A stretch of 6,343 nt of DNA from Sphingomonadales bacterium (GTDB taxonomy: Bacteria > Pseudomonadota > Alphaproteobacteria > Sphingomonadales > Sphingomonadaceae). The notes under the pieces were generated by a model. It was not told where the DNA came from. It saw only the letters and a program-made list of their open reading frames with translations, and searched no databases. Both the position numbers and the translations under genes were made by a program. The stretch covers positions 1 through 6,343 of the forward strand of contig JAFKLV010000114.1 in the NCBI GenBank assembly GCA_017304125.1. Direction: 5' to 3'. Below, in pieces: positions 1 through 6,197 of the stretch (position 1 is the stretch's first letter; each line of letters starts with the position of its first letter).

Positions 1-794
1 CTTATTATCGCCGCATCCCGGTGGCGCACGTCGAGGCGGGGCTGCGCTCGGGCAATATCTATCATCCCTGGCCCGAGGAAGTGAATCGCCGCATCGTCGC
101 GCCGATCGCCGATCTGCACTTCGCCCCGACCGACACCGCCGCAGAGGCGCTGGCGCGCGAGAATATCCGCACCGGCGTCCATGTCACCGGCAACACCGTG
201 ATCGATGCGCTGCAATGGACCGGCGCCCGGATCACCGCCGATCCCACGCTCGCCGCCGGGCTGGATTCGATTGCGGCGCGCTTCGCCGGGAAGAAGATCG
301 TCCTCGTCACCACCCACCGCCGCGAGAATTTCGGCGACGGCATGACGAATATCGCCAATGCCATCGCGCGCATCGCCGCGCATGAGGATGTCGCGGTGCT
401 ATTCCCGATGCACCCCAATCCCAATGTCGGCGCGGTGATGGACGCGATCCTCGGCGACCGGCCCAACGTCGCGCGGATCGAACCGCTCGATTATCCGCAT
501 TTCATCCGCGCGCTGGGGCTGTGCCACCTCGCGCTGAGCGATTCGGGCGGGGTGCAGGAGGAAGCTCCCGCGCTGGGCAAGCCGGTGCTGGTGATGCGCG
601 ACACGACCGAGCGCCCGGAGGGCATCGTCGCAGGCACGGCACGGCTGGTCGGCGCCGACGCCGATCGTATCGTTTCCGAAGTTTTCACGCTTATCAACGA
701 CAAGGCGGCTTATGCCGCGATGGCGCGCGCCCACAATCCGTTCGGCGACGGCAACGCCTCCTCGCGGATCGCACGGGTGATTGCAGAGGGTTGA
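1..794 (+). CDS. wecB: UDP-N-acetylglucosamine 2-epimerase (non-hydrolysing), 5'-truncated by the window edge
   Basis: This cytoplasmic enzyme interconverts UDP-GlcNAc and UDP-ManNAc, the first step towards ManNAc/ManNAcA-containing surface polysaccharides. The frame is open from base 3 (YYRRIP before the first in-window GTG at 21), so the true start lies upstream; by comparison with the E. coli enzyme about 105 N-terminal residues, including the first Rossmann half, are missing. Counting from the GTG at 21, HVEAGLRSGN (3-12) and PWPEEVNRR (16-24) carry the residues equivalent to E. coli Glu117 and Glu131, and TTHRREN (97-103) carries the equivalent of catalytic His213. The UDP-binding loop SDSGGVQEEAP and the RDTTERPEG motif follow near the C-terminus. 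All visible key residues are intact. The stop is six bases before wecC, whose ribosome binding site lies in the last codons of this gene, so the two are almost certainly co-transcribed. Confidence 0.96.
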   Translation, partial: YYRRIPVAHVEAGLRSGNIYHPWPEEVNRRIVAPIADLHFAPTDTAAEALARENIRTGVHVTGNTVIDALQWTGARITADPTLAAGLDSIAARFAGKKIVLVTTHRRENFGDGMTNIANAIARIAAHEDVAVLFPMHPNPNVGAVMDAILGDRPNVARIEPLDYPHFIRALGLCHLALSDSGGVQEEAPALGKPVLVMRDTTERPEGIVAGTARLVGADADRIVSEVFTLINDKAAYAAMARAHNPFGDGNASSRIARVIAEG

Positions 795-800
795 TAGCCG

Positions 801-2099
801 ATGATGGGCGACAATGAGTTGAAGGTCGCGGTGTTCGGGCTGGGCTATATCGGCCTGCCCACCGCCGCGGTGATCGCGCGCACCGGCGCCCAGGTGGTCG
901 GCATCGACGTCGACCCCGCCGTGGTCGAGACGGTCAATTCGGGCCGCGTGCATATCGAGGAAGTCGATCTCGACGGGCTGGTCTCCGGCGTCGTGGCACG
1001 CGGCAATCTGCGCGCCTCGCTCGCGGTCGAGCCGGCCGATGTGTTCGTGATCGCGGTGCCGACCCCGTTCGACGACGACCATGCCCCCAATATCGGCTAT
1101 GTGCTGCGCGCCGCGACGACGATCGCCGCGGTGCTCAAGCCCGGCGACACGGTGGTGCTCGAATCGACCTCTCCCGTCGGCACGACCGAGGAAGTGCGCG
1201 ATCTGCTTGCCAAATTGCGCCCCGATCTCAAGGTGCCGGGCGCGTCGGGCGAGGCCGCGGATATCGCGATCGCTTATTGCCCGGAGCGCGTGCTGCCGGG
1301 GCGCATTCTGGTCGAACTGATCGACAATGATCGCGTGATCGGCGGGATTACCCCACGCTGCGCGCGTAAGGCGCTGGCCTTCTACCGCCGCTTCGTGCGT
1401 GGCGCCTGCGTCACCACCAATGCGCGCGCAGCGGAAATGACCAAGCTGACCGAAAATGCCTTCCGCGACGTCAACATCGCCTTCGCCAACGAGCTGAGCA
1501 TCGTCGCCGACAAGATGGGGGTCGATGTGTGGGAGGTGATTCGCCTCGCCAACCGCCACCCGCGCGTCAACATCCTCCAGCCAGGCCCCGGCGTCGGCGG
1601 CCATTGCATCGCGGTCGACCCGTGGTTCCTGGTCCACGCCGATCCCGCCGGCACCCCGCTGATCCGCACTGCGCGCGAAGTGAACGACGGCAAGACCGAC
1701 TGGGTGATCGCACGCGCGGCCGAATTGCTCGAGGCGATGCCCGGCGTGCCGGTCGCCTGCCTCGGGCTCGCCTTCAAGCCCAATATCGACGATTTCCGCG
1801 AAAGCCCCGCGCTGAAGGCGGTCGAGGCGCTTACGGCGCGATTCGGCGCGCGCATCGCGGTCGTCGAGCCCTATGCCCGCGAATTGCCCGCGACGCTGGC
1901 GACGACCGGCGCGCGGCTGATCGATATCGATACCGCGCTGGCCGATTGCCCGATCATGATCGTGCTGGTCGACCACGATATCTTCCGCTCGGTCCCGGCG
2001 GAGGAGCGCGCCGACAAATATGTGCTCGATACCCGGGGCATCTGGGGCGATGCGATCCCCGGCAAATCGCTCCCCGCGATCCGCCGCCACGCCGCCTGA
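801..2099 (+). CDS. wecC: UDP-N-acetyl-D-mannosamine dehydrogenase
   Basis: This 432-residue protein belongs to the UDP-glucose/GDP-mannose dehydrogenase superfamily and oxidises UDP-ManNAc to UDP-ManNAcA using two NAD+. The N-terminal Rossmann motif GLGYIGLP is at 13-20, followed by VPTPF and ESTSPVGTT, then YCPERVLPG. MTKLTEN (213-219) supplies the conserved Lys215 and Asn219. GPGVGGHCIAVDPWF contains the catalytic cysteine, Cys269. FKPNIDDFRESPA marks the C-terminal UDP-binding domain. Length is normal for the family. I chose the ATG at 801: an AGAGGG at 785-790 sits 10 bases before it. The ATG at 804 is an alternative that changes nothing important. The tight spacing after the epimerase gene makes UDP-ManNAcA the expected product and favours WecC over a UDP-glucose dehydrogenase. 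The polymer that receives the sugar cannot be told from this window. Confidence 0.95.
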   Translation: MMGDNELKVAVFGLGYIGLPTAAVIARTGAQVVGIDVDPAVVETVNSGRVHIEEVDLDGLVSGVVARGNLRASLAVEPADVFVIAVPTPFDDDHAPNIGYVLRAATTIAAVLKPGDTVVLESTSPVGTTEEVRDLLAKLRPDLKVPGASGEAADIAIAYCPERVLPGRILVELIDNDRVIGGITPRCARKALAFYRRFVRGACVTTNARAAEMTKLTENAFRDVNIAFANELSIVADKMGVDVWEVIRLANRHPRVNILQPGPGVGGHCIAVDPWFLVHADPAGTPLIRTAREVNDGKTDWVIARAAELLEAMPGVPVACLGLAFKPNIDDFRESPALKAVEALTARFGARIAVVEPYARELPATLATTGARLIDIDTALADCPIMIVLVDHDIFRSVPAEERADKYVLDTRGIWGDAIPGKSLPAIRRHAA

Positions 2100-2135
2100 C
2101 CGCGGCCACACGTCGCCGCTGACCACCGGATTTCC

Positions 2136-2163
2136 TTGAGCCTTTCGGTGGCGCGGCTATATC
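2136..2163 (+). promoter_or_regulatory. Candidate housekeeping promoter for the metallophosphatase gene
   Basis: GCTATATC at 2156-2163 matches fully the alphaproteobacterial (Caulobacter-type sigma-73) -10 consensus GCTANAWC. TTGAGCC at 2136-2142 agrees with the -35 consensus TTGACGS at 5 of 7 positions. The 13-base gap lies within the 10-14 bases known for that class. Transcription would begin around 2169-2171, only 6-8 bases before the ATG at 2177. The site lies in the 77-base gap after wecC, so the phosphatase gene can be expressed apart from wecBC. No start site has been mapped; this is a pattern match. Confidence 0.55.
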
Positions 2164-2176
2164 GTCGCGTGTCCGT

Positions 2177-2959
2177 ATGGTAATCTCGCGTCTCTTCCGC
2201 AAATCGGCCCCTGCCCCCGTGATCGAGCCGCCGCGGCTCCCCGCCGGGCTGCGCGTCTATGCGATCGGCGACATTCACGGGCGGCGCGATTGCTTCGACG
2301 ACCTGCTCGCCACGATCGAGCGCGACAGCGCGACCGCGACAGGCGACGTGCAACTGATCCTGCTCGGCGATCTGATCGATCGCGGGCCGGATTCGCGCGG
2401 CGTGGTCGAGCGCGCGATGGCGCTCGCCGCCGCCGGGCGGACGTGCCATTTCATCAAGGGCAATCACGAGGAATTGCTGCTCCACGCCGCAAAGGGCGAT
2501 CGCAGCGCCCTGTCGGTGTTCCACCGCGCGGGCGGGCGCGAGACGCTGCTCAGCTACGGGGTCGACCCCGATATTTATGACGCATGCGATTTCGAGCAGC
2601 TCGCCGCGCTGATCCGTCAAGCGGTGCCGGCCGAGCATCTCGCCTTTCTCGATTCGTTCGGCAATGGCGTGGCGCTCGGCGATTATCGCTTCGTCCACGC
2701 CGGGATGCGCCCCGGCCTGCCCTTCGAGGAACAGCGCGAATCCGATCTGCGCTGGATTCGCCGCGATTTCCTGACCTACGAAGGCAGCTTCGACGGTGTG
2801 GTGGTCCACGGCCATACGATCACCGAGGCGCCGGAGATCCTCCGCAACCGCATCGGGATCGACACCGGTGCCTATGCCACCGGCCGGCTGACCGCATTAG
2901 TGCTGGAAGGCGAGAGCCAGCGCATGCTCGAAACGCGCGGCGCACCGGGCAATTACTGA
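2177..2959 (+). CDS. PP2A-like metallophosphatase (calcineurin-like phosphoesterase, Ser/Thr phosphatase type)
   Basis: This 260-residue protein is a soluble two-metal phosphoesterase of the PPP-like bacterial group, which includes PrpA/PrpB-type protein phosphatases and ApaH-like dinucleotide tetraphosphatases. The signature blocks appear in order: GDIHGR (31-36; Asp32 and His34), GDLIDRGPDS (64-73; Asp65), GNHEE (95-99; Asn96 and His97), VHAG (173-176; His174) and HGHT (211-214), then IDTGAYATGRL near the end. All metal ligands are present. Residues 1-24 form a basic, proline-rich lead before the first strand, with no signal peptide. The ATG at 2177 has no Shine-Dalgarno sequence, which fits the very short leader predicted from the upstream promoter. 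The gene follows wecC and converges on the FKBP gene. The substrate (phosphoprotein, ApnA or other) cannot be decided from sequence, and a role in polysaccharide control is only speculation from position. Confidence 0.9.
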   Translation: MVISRLFRKSAPAPVIEPPRLPAGLRVYAIGDIHGRRDCFDDLLATIERDSATATGDVQLILLGDLIDRGPDSRGVVERAMALAAAGRTCHFIKGNHEELLLHAAKGDRSALSVFHRAGGRETLLSYGVDPDIYDACDFEQLAALIRQAVPAEHLAFLDSFGNGVALGDYRFVHAGMRPGLPFEEQRESDLRWIRRDFLTYEGSFDGVVVHGHTITEAPEILRNRIGIDTGAYATGRLTALVLEGESQRMLETRGAPGNY

Positions 2960-2967
2960 CATCGCCC

Positions 2968-3059
2968 CGTCACGCCGGCCTTGAGCCGGGGTCGATCGGG
3001 CGGCACGCGCACGGCGCACGTCAGACACAACGAAACCCCGGCTCAAGGCCGGGGTGACG
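2968..3059. repeat. Inverted pair of REP-like palindromic elements (family A)
   Basis: Arm 2968-2992 and arm 3035-3059 are reverse complements over 25 bases with one mismatch (at 2974), separated by 42 bases. Each arm is itself a hairpin. In the right arm CCCCGGC and GCCGGGG pair around a TCAAG loop (3036-3054), extended by A3035-T3055. The left arm has the same stem with one mispair and a CTTGA loop. This is the layout of a REP/BIME pair. It occupies the 129-base gap between the stops of two convergent genes and could also act as a bidirectional transcription barrier, although no T-run follows either hairpin. Confidence 0.85.
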
Positions 3060-3088
3060 AATGCGCTAAAATCGATGAATGTCCGCGA

Positions 3089-3676
3089 TTACGGGTGCGG
3101 GGGAGCGCCCGGTACGCCTTCGGCACCGGGGACGGCGCCCGCGCCGGCCGCGCCAGCCGCGCCGCCCATCTGCTGCTGCATCTGCATCTGGCGGATCACC
3201 GCTTCAGGCAGGAAATCGAGCAGCTCGACGTCGAACACCAGCACCGAATTGCCCGGGATCGGCCCCTTCGTCTCGGCGCCATAGCCAAGCGACGGCTTGA
3301 TCCAGAAGCGATATTTCGCGCCCTTCGGCATCAGCTTCAGGCCTTCGCTGAAGCCCTTGACCACGCCGGTCACCGGGAACGGGGTCGGTTGCTGCGACTT
3401 GTCGAAGGTCGTGCCGTTGAGCAGCTTGCCTTCGTAATTCACCAGCACCACGTCGGCGTCGGTCGGCTTGGCGCCGCTGCCGGGGCTCAGCACCTGATAT
3501 TGCAGGCCCGAAGCCGTGGTCACGACGCCCTTCTGGCGGCCGTTGCGGGTGAGGAAATCGTCACCCTGAAACGCGAGCGCCGTCGCCGCAACCAGCGCAG
3601 CGACGATGCCGATCACCAGCCACACGATGTAGCTGCGCTTGACGGGCGGAATCGGGACGGCGGTGACGGTCGACAT
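3089..3676 (-). CDS. Membrane-anchored FKBP-type peptidyl-prolyl cis-trans isomerase
   Basis: This 195-residue protein would catalyse prolyl cis-trans isomerisation, probably on the outer face of the inner membrane. Residues 15-37 (SYIVWLVIGIVAALVAATAL and following) form a single signal-anchor helix after a short tail with KR, consistent with an N-in topology. The FKBP domain spans about 52-155: NYEGKLLNGTTFDKS, VVKGFSEGLKLMPKGAKYRF, SLGYG and VLVFDVELLD. Equivalents of FKBP12 pocket residues are Tyr81, Phe91, Asp92, Phe100, Val105, Val106, Tyr132 and Phe148; the position of Trp59 is Phe109. Residues 163-195 are a Gln/Met then Gly/Ala/Pro low-complexity tail. I chose the ATG at 3676 over the GTG at 3709 because GAGGG (3682-3686) sits 5 bases before it and the ATG puts the anchor at the usual place. 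It lies downstream of rpsU on the same strand and may share its transcript. Confidence 0.93.
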   Translation of the reverse strand: MSTVTAVPIPPVKRSYIVWLVIGIVAALVAATALAFQGDDFLTRNGRQKGVVTTASGLQYQVLSPGSGAKPTDADVVLVNYEGKLLNGTTFDKSQQPTPFPVTGVVKGFSEGLKLMPKGAKYRFWIKPSLGYGAETKGPIPGNSVLVFDVELLDFLPEAVIRQMQMQQQMGGAAGAAGAGAVPGAEGVPGAPPHP

Positions 3677-3737
3677 ACTAACCCTCAAGGATGAGCCGGG
3701 CCGCGCCACGCACGCCCCGTCGCGATTCGGATTTCAG

Positions 3738-3765
3738 GTGCCGCCCGCCAAAACGGGGGCGGCAC
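3738..3765 (-). terminator. Strong hairpin between rpsU and the FKBP gene (terminator, attenuator or processing site)
   Basis: GTGCCGCCC and GGGCGGCAC pair as a perfect 9-bp GC-rich stem, with two more pairs possible past a bulged base, around an A-rich loop (TTTT on the transcribed - strand). It begins 11 bases after the rpsU stop. On the - strand the stem is followed by CTGAAATCC, not a T-run, so it is not a canonical intrinsic terminator. It may stop some transcripts or protect the 3' end of rpsU mRNA, letting the small ribosomal gene be expressed above the FKBP gene. The structure is seen; the role is inferred. Confidence 0.5.
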
Positions 3766-3776
3766 GCCAGGCTTGC

Positions 3777-3983
3777 TTACCGGGCGCCGTCGCGCTCGGC
3801 GCGCTTGCGCTCCAGCTTACGGGCGCGGCGCACGGCAGCCGCACGCTCGCGCGCACGCTTTTCCGACGGCTTCTCATAGTGGCGACGGAGCTTCATCTCG
3901 CGATAGACGCCCTCACGCTGCAGCTTCTTCTTGAGCGCGCGCAGCGCCTGGTCGACGTTATTGTCGCGAACGATGATCTGCAT
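3777..3983 (-). CDS. rpsU: 30S ribosomal protein S21
   Basis: This 68-residue basic protein of the small ribosomal subunit is involved in translation initiation in bacteria that carry it. It begins MQIIVRDNNVDQALRALKKK, the typical S21 start, continues with LQREGVYREMKLRRHYEKPS, and ends in a long Arg/Lys/Ala helix (EKRARERAAAVRRARKLER), the usual alphaproteobacterial form. The open frame runs back to 4106, but I place the start at the ATG at 3983: homology begins exactly there, and a GGAGAAG (3993-3999) lies 9 bases upstream. The gene reads away from the response regulator gene and towards the FKBP gene, 100 bases downstream. Confidence 0.97.
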   Translation of the reverse strand: MQIIVRDNNVDQALRALKKKLQREGVYREMKLRRHYEKPSEKRARERAAAVRRARKLERKRAERDGAR

Positions 3984-4068
3984 AAACCCGCACTTCTCCG
4001 AATCGATGGCTTTCGGCCAAACACATAACCCGGCGACGAACATCGTCCGCGCCGTGAACGAAGGCCCC

Positions 4069-4094
4069 CTATCAGCGCAGCAGCGCAAAGGCAA
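4069..4094 (-). promoter_or_regulatory. Candidate rpsU promoter
   Basis: Read on the - strand, TTGCCTT (4094-4088) and GCTGATAG (4076-4069) are separated by 11 bases. They resemble the alphaproteobacterial -35 TTGACGS and -10 GCTANAWC elements with a few mismatches each, and a GGGGGC follows the -10. Transcription would start near 4062, giving a leader of roughly 80 bases to the rpsU ATG. This is a pattern match only; no start site is known. Confidence 0.4.
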
Positions 4095-4106
4095 GTTACG
4101 CGTCAT

Positions 4107-4120
4107 ACAACTGCAATTGT
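4107..4120. promoter_or_regulatory. AT-rich near-palindrome in the rpsU/response-regulator divergent region, possible operator
   Basis: ACAACTGCAATTGT matches its own reverse complement at 12 of 14 positions and is centred on TGCA. It stands out as AT-rich in a GC-rich region and lies between the candidate rpsU promoter and the response regulator start. It could bind a dimeric regulator, but nothing identifies one, and a 14-base imperfect palindrome can arise by chance. Confidence 0.2.
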
Positions 4121-4168
4121 TTCAGCGTTGAAAAGCCGGCGTGACATGGCTCGCCTAATCGGCGCTTC

Positions 4169-4903
4169 ATGCTAAACCCCGTCGCCGATATGGATATGGA
4201 AACGCGCCTGCTCATCGTGGACGACGATCCGGGCATCCGCGAGCTGACCGCGGGGTTCCTGGCCACGCATGGTTATGTCGTCGACACCGCCGCCGACGGG
4301 ACCGAGATGCGCCGGTTGCTCGCCGCCGAAAATTATTCGCTGATCGTGCTCGACGTGATGATGCCGGGCGAGGACGGGCTGTCGATCCTACGCTCGCTCG
4401 ATCGTGCCACCTCCCCCGCGGTTATCATCCTGTCGGTGATCGGCGAGGAGATCGACCGGATCGTCGGGCTGGAGATGGGCGCGGACGATTATGTCGCCAA
4501 GCCGGCCAACCCGCGCGAATTGCTTGCCCGCATCCGCTCGGTGCTGCGCCGCAACCAGGGCGGCGCGCGCGCCGTGCCGGGCGAGCGGCCGCACCTGCGC
4601 TTCGCCGGGTGGCGGCTCGATCCGGTCGGGCGCCAGCTGATCGATCCCGAAGAGGTGGTGATCAACCTGTCGGACGGCGAATTCCGGCTGTTGCTCGCTT
4701 TCGTCGAGCATCCGCGCCGGGTGATGACCCGCGATCAGTTGCTCGATCTGTCGCGCGGGGTGAATGCCGAACATTTCGATCGCGCGATCGACGTGCAGAT
4801 CAGCCGCCTCCGCCGCAAGCTGGCGCGCGACGGCGACGACGAGCTGATCCGCACCGTGCGTAACGAAGGCTATATGTTCGTTGTTGATGTCGACCGTCGC
4901 TGA
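4169..4903 (+). CDS. OmpR-family two-component response regulator
   Basis: This 244-residue DNA-binding regulator has an N-terminal receiver (about 13-130) and a C-terminal winged helix (about 142-240). The receiver has acidic-pocket residues Asp18-Asp20 in LLIVDDDPG, the phosphoacceptor Asp62 in LIVLDVMMPGEDGL, Ser89 at the conserved Thr/Ser position and Lys111 in KPANPREL. The segment GEEIDRIVGLEMGADDYVAKP is close to the OmpR subfamily, but the usual Phe after KP is Ala. The effector domain shows LSDGEFRLLLAFVEHP, VMTRDQLLDLSRG, the recognition-helix region AIDVQISRLRRKL and the wing IRTVRNEGYMF. The start could be 4169, 4190 or 4196, all ATG and none with a clear ribosome binding site; the last two place the protein close to the receiver's first strand. 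It overlaps the kinase gene by 17 bases, so the kinase is its probable partner. Target genes are unknown. Confidence 0.94.
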   Translation: MLNPVADMDMETRLLIVDDDPGIRELTAGFLATHGYVVDTAADGTEMRRLLAAENYSLIVLDVMMPGEDGLSILRSLDRATSPAVIILSVIGEEIDRIVGLEMGADDYVAKPANPRELLARIRSVLRRNQGGARAVPGERPHLRFAGWRLDPVGRQLIDPEEVVINLSDGEFRLLLAFVEHPRRVMTRDQLLDLSRGVNAEHFDRAIDVQISRLRRKLARDGDDELIRTVRNEGYMFVVDVDRR

Positions 4904-6185
4904 ACCCCGCCCGTCGCGCTCGATCGCAGCGCCGATCGTCGTGCTGGTGCTGGGCGCGGTGGTACTCACCGCGGTGGTGCTGTTCGTCGTCACCTTCAAC
5001 GGGCCACCGCCGAAAGACCCGCCACGCGGCATCGCCAGCATCGCTTATGCGATGCGCACCGGCCGCCAGCCGGGCGATCCCGGCCCGCCGCTGCGTATCT
5101 ATACCGCCGATCGCCCGCCGGTCTCGTTCGGGCGCGAACACCCGGACGCCGATGCCGCGCGCCGGCTGGCCAATGCACTCAACGCCCCGCCGCAGGATGT
5201 GGTGGCGCTGATCTTCCGCACGCCGCGCGGCATCCCCAGCGCGTTCATCGGCGGCTTTGCCTTCGGCTGGCGTACCCCGGCGGGGTGGCGGATCGTCGAG
5301 GGGCGGCCCGGCCCGCGCTTCAGCAACTGGCACAGCCGCACCCTGGTCGCGATGCTGCTGACGATCGCCTTGCTGGCGATCCCGGCGTGGTGGATCGCGC
5401 GCGCCATATCGCGCCCGCTGCGCCGACTCGCCGATGCCGCGGATCAGGCGCGCGCGGGCGCCGCACGACCGGTCTTTCCGACGCGCGGCCCGGCCGAGGT
5501 GCGCGCGCTGACCACCGCGGTCGCCGACATGCACGATCGCCTCGCGCGCCACGCCGAACAACGCACCGCAATGCTGGCGGCGATCGCGCACGACATGGGC
5601 ACGCCGCTGTCGCGACTCGCCTTCTGGATCGAGCAATTGCCCGAGGAAGCGCGCAACCGCGCGGTCGCCGACATCGACGAGATGCGCGCGATGATCAGCG
5701 ACACGCTCGGCTTCGCGCGCGACGAGGCGGGCGAGCGCGATGCCTCATTGGTCGAGCTCGGCAGCCTGCTCGACAGCGTGGTGGAGGATATGAGCGTGGG
5801 GGGCGCCGCGGTGTCGCTCTCCCCCGGTTCGCGCGCGGTGGTGCGCGGCGATCCGCGCGCGTTGCGCCGGGTGTTCGCCAATCTGATCGGCAATGCGATC
5901 CGCTATGGCGGCGCGGCGCGGGTCAATTGGGCGACGGAAGAAGCCGCCGTGACGATCCGCGTCGAGGATGACGGGCCAGGGATCGATCCGACACAGGCCG
6001 AGCGACTGTTCGACCCGTTCGTGCGCGGCGACCCTTCGCGTAACCGCGCGACCGGCGGCACCGGGCTGGGCCTCGCCATCGCCCGCGCGATCATCGCGCG
6101 GCATGAAGGACAGGTCAGCCTCGCCAATCGCGAATGCGGCGGCGCGATCGCCACCGTCACGCTGCCGCTCGCACTGGGGCGCTGA
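4887..6185 (+). CDS. EnvZ-like membrane sensor histidine kinase
   Basis: This 432-residue inner-membrane kinase should autophosphorylate and then phosphorylate, or dephosphorylate, the regulator encoded just upstream. TM1 is about 13-37, a periplasmic sensor of roughly 115 residues follows (38-152), TM2 is about 153-171 (LVAMLLTIALLAIPAWWIAR), and a HAMP linker covers 172-225. The H-box AIAHDMGTPLSRL holds His235. The ATPase domain has the N-box NLIGNAIRYG (332-341), the G1 box DDGPGID (361-367), the F-box LFDPFVRGD and the G2 box GTGLGLAI (391-398), all intact. Gly238 replaces the Arg usual three residues after His in EnvZ relatives. I chose the ATG at 4887; TTG codons at 4881 and 4884 are possible but less likely. 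There is no Shine-Dalgarno sequence, and the 17-base overlap with the regulator gene suggests translational coupling. The periplasmic domain is not a family I recognise, so the signal is unknown. Confidence 0.94.
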   Translation: MSTVAEPRPSRSIAAPIVVLVLGAVVLTAVVLFVVTFNGPPPKDPPRGIASIAYAMRTGRQPGDPGPPLRIYTADRPPVSFGREHPDADAARRLANALNAPPQDVVALIFRTPRGIPSAFIGGFAFGWRTPAGWRIVEGRPGPRFSNWHSRTLVAMLLTIALLAIPAWWIARAISRPLRRLADAADQARAGAARPVFPTRGPAEVRALTTAVADMHDRLARHAEQRTAMLAAIAHDMGTPLSRLAFWIEQLPEEARNRAVADIDEMRAMISDTLGFARDEAGERDASLVELGSLLDSVVEDMSVGGAAVSLSPGSRAVVRGDPRALRRVFANLIGNAIRYGGAARVNWATEEAAVTIRVEDDGPGIDPTQAERLFDPFVRGDPSRNRATGGTGLGLAIARAIIARHEGQVSLANRECGGAIATVTLPLALGR

Positions 6186-6197
6186 AAGCGCCCTCGT

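Noticed and set aside
399..2126. 575-residue open frame on the - strand antisense to wecB/wecC
   Set aside because: It is the mirror of strongly G/C-biased codons of two well-identified genes; the translation is rich in Arg, His, Asp and Gly with no recognisable domain.
2123..2151. Hairpin CCACCG/CGGTGG after wecC as an intrinsic terminator
   Set aside because: The stem is only 6 bp with a 17-base loop, has no T-run after it, and overlaps the better-supported promoter of the next gene.
1871..2815. 314-residue open frame on the - strand antisense to the end of wecC and the phosphatase gene
   Set aside because: It spans two unrelated sense genes and their gap, has no family signature and no plausible ribosome binding site; a GC-rich shadow frame.
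2968..3059. CRISPR array or attachment site
   Set aside because: Only two copies in inverted, not direct, orientation, each self-palindromic; this is REP-like architecture and no cas or integrase gene is present.
2981..3694. 237-residue open frame on the + strand opposite the FKBP gene
   Set aside because: It begins inside the REP-like element and its translation has biased composition; the opposite strand encodes a complete, clear FKBP domain.
3777..4106. Extended 109-residue form of S21 starting at 4106
   Set aside because: Family similarity starts exactly at the internal ATG at 3983, which has a good ribosome binding site; the extra 41 residues look like translated leader.
4117..4160. 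Promoter for the response regulator gene (TTGTTT or TTGAAA with a downstream TAATC)
   Set aside because: The hexamers fit poorly and the spacings are wrong for the alphaproteobacterial consensus, so I could not support a specific call.
4800..5636. 278-residue open frame on the - strand opposite the kinase gene
   Set aside because: The composition is Arg/Ala/Gly-rich with no motifs, while the sense strand has every kinase box intact.
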